Assembly (NCBI GenBank): GCA_945957555.1
Contig: CAMFLX010000040.1
Location: 1-33,902 of the forward strand
Direction: 5' to 3'
Source of the DNA: an uncultured Cytophagales bacterium
GTDB taxonomy: Bacteria; Bacteroidota; Bacteroidia; Cytophagales; UBA9547
DNA: 33,902 nucleotides
In this document: in pieces, positions 25,515 to 33,078 of the stretch
Numbering within the stretch: position 1 is the stretch's first letter
How the letters are laid out: each line of letters starts with the position of its first letter
Position numbers and translations under genes: made by a program
The notes under the pieces: model-generated
Database searches by the model: none
Seen by the model: the letters and a program-made list of their open reading frames with translations, nothing else
What the model was told of the DNA's origin: nothing

Positions 25515-26540
25515 ATGTCTTTAGCCATGCCAGAGAAGTTTAGCTACAGTTTTCGGATCAGATGGTCAGCCTTGTTAGGGGTGCTCTCCTTCGGGATTCT
25601 TGTACCCACTTTTTTTATTCCTTTAGAATTAGGTTCTAGACTTCATTTCCTGAGTATTATGGTAGCCACTATAACCAGTGCTGTGATCTGGGAAGGTAGT
25701 AAGCTCATCCAGGCATTGGTGTTGTACTTCTTCCCTTGGGAAAAGAGCATCATTAGGCATCTGGTCTTCGAAATCGCCAGTGTGTTTGTCTTCTCTTCTC
25801 TGGTACTCATTCTAGGGATATTCATTTACAGTATATTAGGTTCCTCTGTAAACATCACCGTAGGGGTGGTGTTGCAAAACATCTTCGTCTCCTTTGCTTT
25901 GGCGCTGTTGTTTATAGCGATTAACGAAGGTGCCTTTTTATTTGGTAAATGGAAGCAATCCTTGGTGGAGCAGGAGCGCTTACGTCAAGAAAACCTCATC
26001 GCTAAGGTGGAGAGTCTTAAGAAGCAGCTAGACCCTCATTTTTTATTCAATAGTTTGAGTGTGCTCAGTGGTGTGGTGTACAAAGACCCCGTACTGGCAG
26101 ATCGATTCATTACCAAGTTGGCACAGGTATATAGGTATGTGCTGGAGCACAATGAGGAGACGTCGGTACCTTTGCAAAAGGAGATCGCAGTAGTAGAGGC
26201 TTATTGTTTCCTGCTTAATGTACGGTTTTTTAATAACGTCATCCTTAAGGTCAAACTTGATGGTGTAGTGGGGGCGGTGCTACCTATGTCGATCCAGCTT
26301 TTGGTGGAGAACGCTGTCAAACACAATAAGATTTCTGTACAACAACCACTGGAACTTCACATTTACAGTGCAGAAGAGCACCTTTGGGTAGAAAATAGCG
26401 CGCACACCAAAGAGATGAAGGAAGAGTCCACGGGTATAGGTCTTAAGAACTTGGAGGCAAGGTATAGATATGTGACAGGCAAGAGCATTATCATAGAAAA
26501 TACTGAAAAGCTGTTTAAAGTAGGTTTGCCATTGATTTAA
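25515..26540 (+). CDS. LytS-type sensor histidine kinase
   Basis: 341 residues. Four membrane helices (about 18-36, 44-70, 82-108, 116-140) form a small sensor with little extracytoplasmic domain. A linker coiled coil (WKQSLVEQERLRQENLIAKV, ESLKKQL) leads to the His_kinase domain. The phosphoacceptor is H175 in LDPHFLFNSLSVLSG. A conserved stretch around VYRYVLEHNEETSVPLQKEI follows, then the N-box LLVENAVKHN (N266) and G2-box STGIGLKNLEARY (305-317). It lacks a typical DxGxG box, as is usual in LytS relatives. It should phosphorylate the LytTR regulator encoded 7 bp downstream. The signal sensed is unknown. Confidence 0.93.
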   Translation: MSLAMPEKFSYSFRIRWSALLGVLSFGILVPTFFIPLELGSRLHFLSIMVATITSAVIWEGSKLIQALVLYFFPWEKSIIRHLVFEIASVFVFSSLVLILGIFIYSILGSSVNITVGVVLQNIFVSFALALLFIAINEGAFLFGKWKQSLVEQERLRQENLIAKVESLKKQLDPHFLFNSLSVLSGVVYKDPVLADRFITKLAQVYRYVLEHNEETSVPLQKEIAVVEAYCFLLNVRFFNNVILKVKLDGVVGAVLPMSIQLLVENAVKHNKISVQQPLELHIYSAEEHLWVENSAHTKEMKEESTGIGLKNLEARYRYVTGKSIIIENTEKLFKVGLPLI

Positions 26541-26547
26541 AAGTCGT

Positions 26548-27294
26548 ATGAAGGTAGTGATCATAGAAGATGAGATTTTTTCGGCTGAAAAGCTAAGCCA
26601 TCTGTTGCAGCAGATCAATCCCTCGATAGAGGTCTTGGCGATCTTGCCTTCTGTGGAAGCGGGCTTGACTTGGTTTAAGAATAATGCCGAGCCTGATCTT
26701 ATTTTTTCTGATATCCAGTTGGAAGACAAAGACAGCTTCGAACTGTTTGCGCAGTTGACCATAGAAGCGCCGATCATTTATACCACTGCGTTTAATGAGT
26801 ACGCCCTGCAGGCTTTTAAGCAGAATAGCATAGACTACTTGCTTAAACCCATAGATGTAGACGAACTGCGTACAGCGCTCCAGAAGTATGAGAATCTAGA
26901 ATACCGCATACTTAAGAGAGGGAAGCAGGTGCCTGTAGAAAAGCGGAAGGAAGGTTTCAGGGAGAGGTTTCTGCTTAAGAAGGGGAGTATGCTTGCGGTG
27001 GTGAAGATCTCTGAGGTTGCGTATTTCAAAAGCGATCAGAAACTCAGTTTTTTGATCACGCACGACAACCAAAAGTATGTGATAGAGCAGACGCTTGACC
27101 AACTGATGGATGAGGTGGATCCCAAGGTTTTCAACCGCATCAGTAGGAGCAGGCTCGTCTCTTTAGAGTCCATCAAAAAGATCCACAACCACTTTAATGG
27201 TCGCCTGAAGCTGGAATTGAATCCCCCAGAAGAGGAAGAGGTATTTGTGAGCCGAGAACGGGTACAGGGCTTTAAAGATTGGCTCGATTCCTAG
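26548..27294 (+). CDS. LytTR-family response regulator
   Basis: 248 residues. The receiver domain (1-120) has the acidic pair E7/D8 in VVIIEDE, the phospho-acceptor D55 in LIFSDIQLED, T in IIYTTAF and the lysine of SIDYLLKPIDVDEL. The C-terminal LytTR DNA-binding domain (about 134-247) starts at RERFLLKKGSMLAVVKISEV and includes FNRISRSRLVSLESIKKIH and the ending VFVSRERVQGFKDWLD. LytTR proteins bind paired direct repeats in target promoters. The kinase gene is 7 bp upstream, so the two form one operon. Targets are unknown; the downstream desaturase is a candidate by proximity only. Confidence 0.94.
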   Translation: MKVVIIEDEIFSAEKLSHLLQQINPSIEVLAILPSVEAGLTWFKNNAEPDLIFSDIQLEDKDSFELFAQLTIEAPIIYTTAFNEYALQAFKQNSIDYLLKPIDVDELRTALQKYENLEYRILKRGKQVPVEKRKEGFRERFLLKKGSMLAVVKISEVAYFKSDQKLSFLITHDNQKYVIEQTLDQLMDEVDPKVFNRISRSRLVSLESIKKIHNHFNGRLKLELNPPEEEEVFVSRERVQGFKDWLDS

Positions 27295-27409
27295 TCGCCA
27301 GTCGTCCCAGTTGTTTGGCAACTCATCTCCCAATACTTACCATTCATCCGATTTGCCTCCGTATTGCCACTATTTATGTGAACATTTGGGAAAATAAACA
27401 CATAAACAC

Positions 27410-28192
27410 ATGGTAGCAATACTTATATTCTTTGCAGTACACTGGTATGGATCTTTGTTTTTCCAGACCTTCTTCCTTCATCGCTATGCAGCACACAAGG
27501 CGTTCACTATGTCTCCTACATGGGAAAAGATCTTCTTTGTCCTCACGTTCATATTCCAAGGTTCTAACTACCTCAGCGCTTATGCCTACGGGATCATGCA
27601 CCGTATGCACCATGCCTTTGCTGATACCGAGGAAGATCCTCACTCTCCGAAATACAGCACAGGTATCTTTGACATGATGTGGAAGACCAAGACCTTTTAT
27701 GCAGCTATCCGTAACAGGACAGCCGTGATTGATCCTAAGTTTACCGTAAACGTTCCTGACTGGAGAGCTTTTGATGACTTTGCATCTAACAACTGGGTGA
27801 GATTTGCCTGGGGAGCACTTTATGTTTTGTTTTATATTGCTTTTGCACCAGCTTGGTATTGGTTCTTGTTGTTGCCTGTGCATTTCATCATGTCGCCGAT
27901 CCACGGAGCCATCATCAACTGGTTTGCACACAAGATTGGTTACGTTACCTTTAAGGTGAGCGATACGTCTAAAAACTTGATGCCTGTGGATGTATTCATG
28001 ATGGGAGAGGGTTTTCACAACAACCACCATACTCATGGTCACAGTGCTAACTTTGCATACAAATGGTACGAGATCGATCCGACCTATCAAGTGATCAAGC
28101 TGTTCAATCTCTTGGGCATCATTAAGCTACCAAAGAAAACCGTAACCGCTACTGCGTTTATGGAGCGTAAGAAGGTTGCCAGCATGGTATAA
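27410..28192 (+). CDS. Acyl-CoA/fatty-acid desaturase (membrane di-iron)
   Basis: 260 residues. The three histidine boxes of the stearoyl-CoA-desaturase type are present: HRYAAH (24-29), HRMHH (64-68) and HNNHH in GEGFHNNHHTHGHS. Hydrophobic segments flank them (AILIFFAVHWYGSLFFQTFF, WEKIFFVLTFIFQGSNYL, ALYVLFYIAFAPAWYWFLLL). The protein is shorter than many family members because little precedes the first box. It should introduce a cis double bond into membrane acyl chains using O2 and an electron donor. It follows the LytTR regulator by 115 bp in the same direction, and a bidirectional terminator follows. A 238-residue frame on the opposite strand here is a shadow. Confidence 0.92.
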   Translation: MVAILIFFAVHWYGSLFFQTFFLHRYAAHKAFTMSPTWEKIFFVLTFIFQGSNYLSAYAYGIMHRMHHAFADTEEDPHSPKYSTGIFDMMWKTKTFYAAIRNRTAVIDPKFTVNVPDWRAFDDFASNNWVRFAWGALYVLFYIAFAPAWYWFLLLPVHFIMSPIHGAIINWFAHKIGYVTFKVSDTSKNLMPVDVFMMGEGFHNNHHTHGHSANFAYKWYEIDPTYQVIKLFNLLGIIKLPKKTVTATAFMERKKVASMV

Positions 28193-28220
28193 ACATAGAG
28201 ATATTGTATCAAGGTGATAA

Positions 28221-28246
28221 CAAAGGGACGTGTAAACGTCCCTTTG
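28221..28246. terminator. Bidirectional terminator
   Basis: Perfect 11-bp stem CAAAGGGACGT / ACGTCCCTTTG with loop GTAA, between the convergent desaturase and T9SS-sorted protein genes. Confidence 0.85.
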
Positions 28247-28274
28247 TGTTTTATGGCTATATCGCTTTTACGTA

Positions 28275-29627
28275 TTATTTGCTCACCATGAATTTGCCAA
28301 TCAGCTTCCTGTCGTTTTCGCCATTGAGTACGAGCAAGTAAAGGCCGTTTGCTAAGTCTTCAGTAGCTATGCTGAGGTGGCTGTCTTGTATATTTGCTAT
28401 GTATTTCTCCTCTTGACCAGAGGAATTGATGATGCTTAGCTCAGCATTTTTGGTGTTCAATGGCAATACTACATTTATACAATCTTGAGCAGGGCTAGGA
28501 AATACAGCAATAGCATCCATGTTATTATCTATCTGGTCGGAGGTTTCTGTGATGCAACTAATGTTTAAGTTGTTATAGCCTCTTCGCTTTGCTTGACATT
28601 GCAACTCTCTAAATGCGGGCTTGTCAGTACCGTTTCCGTTCCAGGCGCGCAGGCCTAAGGTATGCAGAAACTCCAAAAAGATAGGGTCTTTAAGCCCATA
28701 GTAAGTGCTGTAGTAGTTCACCAAGTTTACGTCATAGTCATGGAGCCAAGTAAAGTCTATCATGCGGACATTGCTGGCGTAGGTGTCCCAAGTCATAAAT
28801 GTTTCATAGATAAACTCCGCTTGCAATGCCTCCGAACTGTTGCAAGTAGTACTGGAGGGGAATCCGTATTGATAAAAGCACAATTGTTTGGAAGGATACA
28901 AACTCACTAGCGTGGCAAAGTCTGTGGGTATTACCGAAAGCGGCTTAACGGTGAAGTCGCTATTCAAGGGATAGTAGGAGACCCCAATGTAATCGCTGTT
29001 CTTATTGAGCGCTTGGGCAAATGTGTTTTTTGTGGTAAGGCCGTTGAAGGTCAATTCAGTCGCTATCTTGAGTCCTGGCCAACTTAGTTTACCATATTTA
29101 ACCACTGCATTGTAAAAATTGGTGTATTGTGCCCAAAGTGTGTCATTGGTTCCCAGATATACATCGTGTTCCGAGCCTATTACCAATGACGAAAGTGTAA
29201 CATTGGGCATGTGAGACTTCACACTGTCGATCATACTTACAAAGCGATTGATAAAGGCAGGATCGTCAAAAGCAGTTGTTCTTAAGTCATTAGGCACTTC
29301 CAGATTATTGGTATGAATAGGTGTAATGGTCAAATCTACAGCCATGTTATGAGCGGGATAGTAAATGTTGGCAATGTCCATAATGCTGAAGTTATAGTTA
29401 AATGGAGTGGGTTCTATGGCCGACCAGTTTTGATAGATCCCCACTCTGCTCATCCCTAGTTTGGCACCTAAGGCAAAGCAAGAGTCGTAGTTGAAGCTCG
29501 TGTTTTGAGGAAAAGTGCTCACATCAAGCCCGATGAAATTGTTCTTAGGATTGATCTGGGCATTTGATAGACTAGTACTTACTAGTCCTATAAGTGTAAT
29601 AGCTTTAAAAATTAGTTTTCTCATCAT
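28275..29627 (-). CDS. T9SS-sorted protein with a glycosidase-like TIM barrel
   Basis: 450 residues with a signal peptide (cleavage after SNAQ, residue 24). Residues about 30-345 look like a clan GH-A TIM barrel: FIGLDVSTFP, MSRVGIYQNWSAIEPTP, VIGSEHDVYLG (E153 in the usual acid/base position), NSDYIGVSYYPLN, LCFYQYGFPSS and MIDFTWLHDYD. At the end of strand 7, where GH-A enzymes carry the nucleophile Glu (typically E.G.PS), this protein has Gln253, so activity may be lost or altered. Residues about 372-450 are a type-A T9SS tail (AVFPSPAQDCINVVLP, ending LYLLVLNGENDRKLIGKF). It should be exported to the cell surface by the T9SS. Repeat copy 1 lies 40 bp upstream. Confidence 0.85.
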   Translation of the reverse strand: MMRKLIFKAITLIGLVSTSLSNAQINPKNNFIGLDVSTFPQNTSFNYDSCFALGAKLGMSRVGIYQNWSAIEPTPFNYNFSIMDIANIYYPAHNMAVDLTITPIHTNNLEVPNDLRTTAFDDPAFINRFVSMIDSVKSHMPNVTLSSLVIGSEHDVYLGTNDTLWAQYTNFYNAVVKYGKLSWPGLKIATELTFNGLTTKNTFAQALNKNSDYIGVSYYPLNSDFTVKPLSVIPTDFATLVSLYPSKQLCFYQYGFPSSTTCNSSEALQAEFIYETFMTWDTYASNVRMIDFTWLHDYDVNLVNYYSTYYGLKDPIFLEFLHTLGLRAWNGNGTDKPAFRELQCQAKRRGYNNLNISCITETSDQIDNNMDAIAVFPSPAQDCINVVLPLNTKNAELSIINSSGQEEKYIANIQDSHLSIATEDLANGLYLLVLNGENDRKLIGKFMVSK

Positions 29628-29666
29628 GTCTTTTTAATTAATAGTGTTCTTTTTTATTAATTGCTG

Positions 29667-29772
29667 TTATTCCTCATACAATTATGGAATATTTTTAATC
29701 AATTGCAAAGGGTAGGGGATATGTGAGTGAATAATAAATGGCGATACAATCATATATCTCATCCATCTAGAA
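29667..29772. repeat. Interspersed ~110-bp repeat, copy 1
   Basis: Shares with copies 2 and 3 a 44-bp core (begins CATACAATTATGGAATATT, ends CAAAGGGTAGGGG), then a variable AATAATA-rich stretch, then GCGATACAATC and CTCATCCATCT. It sits between the PIN gene stop and the T9SS gene start. In the gene sense (minus) the core reads TACCCTTTG, one base longer than the -7 consensus. Confidence 0.8.
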
Positions 29773-29802
29773 ACATTTGAGGTTGATGGACTTTAAAAAT
29801 TA

Positions 29803-30330
29803 TTATGTGGATCTTAATAGGGCAGGATTGGATGTTAATATATCTATACCTGATAGCTTGAAGTCACTATCGTTGGTTAATAAGACCAATGAATTCTCTT
29901 CACAAAGTGCTACTGTAGCTTTATCTACAAAATCCAACTCATCCACAGTTAGAAATCTTAGAATTTCTTGTTTGTCAAATGCTTTGCCTATTACATCAAA
30001 GTTCCTTAGGACATTATCGCCAACAATAAGGTAAATGTCATTGAGTGTCTCTTTTCCTATGTCGCTATTTCTGAAGTCTTTGTAGTTGATATTTGTGGTT
30101 AATTTGGAATATTCTATTCTCATAACCCTATTAATAACTTCTGAAATCATTAAGAAATCAACTAGTAGCTCATTACCCTGTTGCCTCAGCCGATTATATG
30201 CACCTGCATATTTTGATTCCCAATGGTACCTTCCTGTAGGCCAAAATAAGTAAATCAATATATTGGCATCAAACAATATCTTTCTGCCTGTTAGTGAAGA
30301 TATTTGTTGTAGGTTAAATTTAGTAGCCAT
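29803..30330 (-). CDS. PIN-domain protein, predicted RNase
   Basis: 175 residues. The PIN fold is recognisable from strand KILFDANILIYLFW with acidic D21, E64 in FLMISEVINRVMRIEY, D133/D136 in ELDFVDKATVALCEE, and D154/D156 in LVLLTNDSDFKL. The last strand is GIDILTSNPALL. These make up the acidic quartet that binds Mg2+/Mn2+ in PIN endoribonucleases such as VapC toxins, so the site looks intact. The protein is longer than VapC because of an insert (about 75-125). It is the last gene of a three-gene operon, 3 bp after the STAS-like gene. No VapB-type antitoxin is nearby; control by the upstream ATPase and STAS-like proteins is my inference. Confidence 0.85.
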   Translation of the reverse strand: MATKFNLQQISSLTGRKILFDANILIYLFWPTGRYHWESKYAGAYNRLRQQGNELLVDFLMISEVINRVMRIEYSKLTTNINYKDFRNSDIGKETLNDIYLIVGDNVLRNFDVIGKAFDKQEILRFLTVDELDFVDKATVALCEENSLVLLTNDSDFKLSGIDILTSNPALLRST

Positions 30331-30333
30331 ATT

Positions 30334-30681
30334 TTATTCATCTAAAATGTCGTTCATACTCCTTTCCATCGCGCCAGGATCTTTATAATAAAGTTTGGCT
30401 GTTTCTACTACTCTTTTTAACGATACTGCTCCTGATGCTGAAAGGTCTTTTACGGATAAATTCTCCCTGATCTGATCTTCTGTAAATTTACCGTAGAGTT
30501 GTCCGACAGCTGTATTCAAAAAAGCTGTAGTGAGCATTTCTACATTTAAAAAGGAAAGCATTACTTTTTTATGATCTGACAAAAGTCTGTTTATTAAAAC
30601 AAAAACTTTCTCTCCATCCTCCGCTTCTACACAAAAAGAACTGCCTACTATGTTAATAATATTTATGGTTATTGCTTCCAT
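30334..30681 (-). CDS. STAS-like domain protein (DUF4325)
   Basis: 115 residues. The segment KVMLSFLNVEMLTTAFLNTA, then VGQLYGKF, is the hallmark of STAS-like DUF4325 proteins: a strand, then a helix beginning at the position where anti-sigma-factor antagonists such as SpoIIAA carry their phosphorylated Ser. Here Thr51/Thr52 occupy it. The family is commonly found beside GHKL ATPases. Start and stop are 3 bp from the neighbours on either side, so it is co-translated with the ATPase and PIN genes. By analogy it may be phosphorylated by the ATPase and switch partners; that is inference. The C-terminal helical stretch (LKRVVETAKLYYKDPGAMER) is extra to the fold. Confidence 0.82.
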   Translation of the reverse strand: MEAITINIINIVGSSFCVEAEDGEKVFVLINRLLSDHKKVMLSFLNVEMLTTAFLNTAVGQLYGKFTEDQIRENLSVKDLSASGAVSLKRVVETAKLYYKDPGAMERSMNDILDE

Positions 30682-30684
30682 TTC

Positions 30685-31542
30685 TTAAAAAATATTGTTG
30701 AGATCGATTTCTTCTTTGAGTGTGTAGGATCCCGTGTCATCTGTTCTGAATTGTAAATTTACAATAGTTCCCGGAAAACTTCTTGTAAAATGATGCATTT
30801 GTTCACCGTTAGAGTCAAATTGATAAAGGCCATTGTCACTTATGATATGCATAAAACCTTTATTAAGTGTGACAAATTCTTTTAAAAGAGCAAGACCTAT
30901 GCCTCCGGGCACACCTATTTTAGTAGTGTGTCGATCTTGGGTAGCCCATTTGATAGCTTGGGTAGCATCAAGATTCCAACCAAAGCGTTCATTAATTTTT
31001 TTCTTAAAACCGATTCCCATATCTACTATGGTAAATTCTATGGTATTCTTTTTGGGATAAAATTGTCCACAAGTATAGATATGTTTGCTTTTGCTATGGA
31101 TTTGAGCATTTACAAAAATCTCATAGATCTTCTCTGCGATTTTTTGCTTGACAAGCTGTGACATTCTGGGAAGTTCTGATCTGTCCAATAGCTCATTCAT
31201 TACATAGTTGTTGAAAAACTTGCCATCTGTAGGTTTTAGTTTTTGAAACTTGATAGTAGTTTGGTAATCATCACTTATACTAGGGTGTCCGAAATAGGAA
31301 AGGAATTCATTCTTTAAAAGTATTTTTTCGATATCTGGCTGTATGGATTTAATGATCACTTCATTGAAATTTTCATTCAGTAAGTCGAGGATACCTCCCA
31401 AGGCCGATGCCATATTAGCGGCAAACCAAAACTCTAACTCCAGATCTATTTTATCAAAAAGCTTATCCTTATGTTCATGATAGAAATCGATCAATTGTTG
31501 GTATCCATGATAGCTGTTGTTGATATTATTGAGAATAGACAT
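30685..31542 (-). CDS. GHKL ATPase / histidine-kinase-like protein of a three-gene operon
   Basis: 285 residues, no membrane segment. The C-terminal half is a GHKL (HATPase_c) fold: N-box EKIYEIFVNAQIHS (E141, N145), G1-box FTIVDMGIGF (D174, G176, G178), G2-box VPGGIGLALLKEF (212-224) and a closing strand FPGTIVNLQF. There is no phospho-accepting His-box, so it resembles SpoIIAB/RsbW-type protein kinases rather than two-component kinases. The N-terminal 100 residues (LELEFWFAANMASALGGILD to LLKNEFLSYFG) look like a STAS-type fold, as seen in some family members; this is less certain. The DUF4325 gene follows 3 bp after the stop. Its presumed promoter lies in repeat copy 2, with an 18-bp hairpin in the leader. 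Confidence 0.85.
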   Translation of the reverse strand: MSILNNINNSYHGYQQLIDFYHEHKDKLFDKIDLELEFWFAANMASALGGILDLLNENFNEVIIKSIQPDIEKILLKNEFLSYFGHPSISDDYQTTIKFQKLKPTDGKFFNNYVMNELLDRSELPRMSQLVKQKIAEKIYEIFVNAQIHSKSKHIYTCGQFYPKKNTIEFTIVDMGIGFKKKINERFGWNLDATQAIKWATQDRHTTKIGVPGGIGLALLKEFVTLNKGFMHIISDNGLYQFDSNGEQMHHFTRSFPGTIVNLQFRTDDTGSYTLKEEIDLNNIF

Positions 31543-31602
31543 GGATAAATATAAACAATATTCTTAATAAATATGGCTAATACTAGTATAGCCACTGAAA
31601 TT

Positions 31603-31645
31603 TGAATCTCACGCAACATTTATTTTGAATGTTGCGTGAGATTCA
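31603..31645. repeat. 18-bp perfect hairpin upstream of the ATPase/STAS/PIN operon
   Basis: Arms 31603-31620 (TGAATCTCACGCAACATT) and 31628-31645 are perfect inverted repeats with a 7-nt loop. It lies 60 bp before the ATPase start and overlaps the edge of repeat copy 2 by about 5 bp. In the operon sense no T run follows, so it is not a standard terminator; a leader structure, an operator or an insertion scar are possible. Confidence 0.8.
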
Positions 31646-31755
31646 TCATACAACTATGGAATGTTTTTAATCAATTGCAAAGGTAGGGGAGGTATCTGGC
31701 TTATTAAAGCATGAGTATAATGGGGCGATACAATCGCCTTTTTCATCTGGAATGT
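31641..31755. repeat. Interspersed ~110-bp repeat, copy 2
   Basis: Same core as copies 1 and 3 (CATACAACTATGGAATGTT ... CAAAGGTAGGGG) with a longer middle part, and a perfect small palindrome GGCGATACAATCGCC near the end. It starts 13 bp past the stop of the 31769 gene and lies about 99 bp upstream of the ATPase start. Confidence 0.8.
31678..31685 (-). promoter_or_regulatory. -7-like promoter element inside repeat copy 2
   Basis: On the minus strand TACCTTTG is an exact TAnnTTTG match pointing at the ATPase/STAS/PIN operon. Copies 1 and 3 read TACCCTTTG (one base more). No clear -33 TTG stands 20 bp before it. If used, the leader would be about 130 nt and include the 18-bp hairpin. Confidence 0.4.
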
Positions 31756-31768
31756 GATAAGGAGTACT

Positions 31769-32377
31769 TCATTTGTTATGAGGGTTTTGCTCATTTAGAT
31801 CATGCCAAACCTTATGAAAATTCATCATTACATTACTTGTTTTGGAGTCGGGAAAGACCTTTACTATTTGCAACAAAGAAATGAAATATTCTTCTAATGC
31901 TATATGTGTAGCATTGTGCCAAAGTTTTGAATCAATGTATATATCATCAAAATATCTTTGATCCCCCCTAATTGATTTAACAGTGTGCCCTTGTTGGTTT
32001 AAAAACGAAAGCTTTACGTTTTCCCTTACCTTATCTAGCTTCAAAATATTCTGACCTGTTGTTTTGAGCAAAATCGAATCAGGATAAAGCTCATCTTTGT
32101 CAAACCAAGTATTCTCCAGATCTTTTATGTAGTAAAGTGTATGTAAAAGAAAACTTACAGGCTTGAGTAAATAATGAAAGTCGGTAGACCTGAATATTGA
32201 ATTAAATCCATTTATGACAATCTCAATACCTCCACTCAAACCCCAAAAACCTTCAGGATCTAATTCGTAAAACTCCCAAGCCGAACCTGCATTATTATGG
32301 ATTATATCAAAAAAAGTATCTTGTCCGCTTTCATTTGATTCAAAAATGATATGAATATCTATCTTTTTAACTTCCAT
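31769..32377 (-). CDS. Unrecognised cytoplasmic protein in a repeat-bounded module
   Basis: 202 residues without signal peptide or membrane segments. Composition is ordinary: moderately acidic, rich in Leu, Ile, Asp and aromatic residues (SAWEFYELDPEGFWGLSGGI, TDFHYLLKPVSFLLHTLYYI). I see no catalytic signature and do not recognise the family. Predicted mixed alpha/beta. It follows the 33030 lipoprotein gene by 53 bp in the same direction, and repeat copy 2 begins 13 bp after its stop. The two genes together make up one module between repeats; an effector/immunity or accessory role is conceivable but unsupported. Confidence 0.65.
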   Translation of the reverse strand: MEVKKIDIHIIFESNESGQDTFFDIIHNNAGSAWEFYELDPEGFWGLSGGIEIVINGFNSIFRSTDFHYLLKPVSFLLHTLYYIKDLENTWFDKDELYPDSILLKTTGQNILKLDKVRENVKLSFLNQQGHTVKSIRGDQRYFDDIYIDSKLWHNATHIALEEYFISLLQIVKVFPDSKTSNVMMNFHKVWHDLNEQNPHNK

Positions 32378-32430
32378 CGAAAGAATTGTTTGTTTTAATA
32401 TTCAGGTTTTTGTAATTGTTCCTCATTTAC

Positions 32431-33030
32431 TTAATGGGTGCCCTTTGCTTTGTTCTTTATTTCATAAACGATTTCATCATACCCATATTCTTCTTGGGAG
32501 ACTTTTAATTCAATAGTTTCCTCAAAGGTAGCGTTTGAACTTTTGTAAATTCCTTTCTCAATAATTGATTGTTTAATTTTTGCATTTCGCAGGAGATCAA
32601 ACCTTGTTAAACTATCAAGTAAGTTTTTAATTGATTCGTGTTTGTGATCAATCAAATTAAATATTACAGTCACGGAAAACTCAACTATTTTATTCTTGTT
32701 TGTTTTGATCGAAAGTGCGGGTAAAGTTTCCTCTCCATTATATGAAAATGAAGGCTGTTCGTAATTTACATAGTAATCGATTCCTGTAGAATCTGGCCGT
32801 CCTTTGTCTGCTGACATATAATCCCATCGCCAAAAGCCACTTGAAATTGAATCAGATATTGAAGCGTTTAATGTCAGTTTTAAATTTTCATAATCATAAT
32901 GAATTGGAGTTAATAGTAATTCGTTCTCAATTGAGTGTTCTCCCCTTGCTGAATTACTTCCATCTTCTCTACAACTAGAGAGAATTGTTATCAAAATAAT
33001 AAGTGATATCTTTAAAAGCTTAACATTCAT
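32431..33030 (-). CDS. Predicted lipoprotein of unknown function
   Basis: 199 residues. The start (MNVKLLKISLIILITILSSC) is a lipoprotein signal with lipobox ILSSC, so Cys20 should be lipidated. The mature part begins REDGSNSARG and contains alternating strands (LKLTLNASISDSISSGFWRW, IVEFSVTVIFNLI, TFEETIELKVS), suggesting a beta-rich domain. I do not recognise a family. Repeat copy 3 lies about 50 bp upstream of the start and could hold the promoter. The neighbouring 202-residue gene follows in the same orientation. Acidic, low-GC composition matches the rest of the accessory region. Confidence 0.7.
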   Translation of the reverse strand: MNVKLLKISLIILITILSSCREDGSNSARGEHSIENELLLTPIHYDYENLKLTLNASISDSISSGFWRWDYMSADKGRPDSTGIDYYVNYEQPSFSYNGEETLPALSIKTNKNKIVEFSVTVIFNLIDHKHESIKNLLDSLTRFDLLRNAKIKQSIIEKGIYKSSNATFEETIELKVSQEEYGYDEIVYEIKNKAKGTH

Positions 33031-33078
33031 TATTCAACACCTTTTAATTGGTCCTAAATTTTAACTAGAGTTGAATTG

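Noticed and set aside
26280..26777. 165-residue minus-strand frame
   Set aside because: It spans the kinase/regulator junction, both of which have complete family motifs on the plus strand.
27374..28090. 238-residue frame on the minus strand
   Set aside because: It lies fully antisense to the desaturase with its three intact histidine boxes; its Cys/His/Val-rich composition is typical of an antisense shadow.
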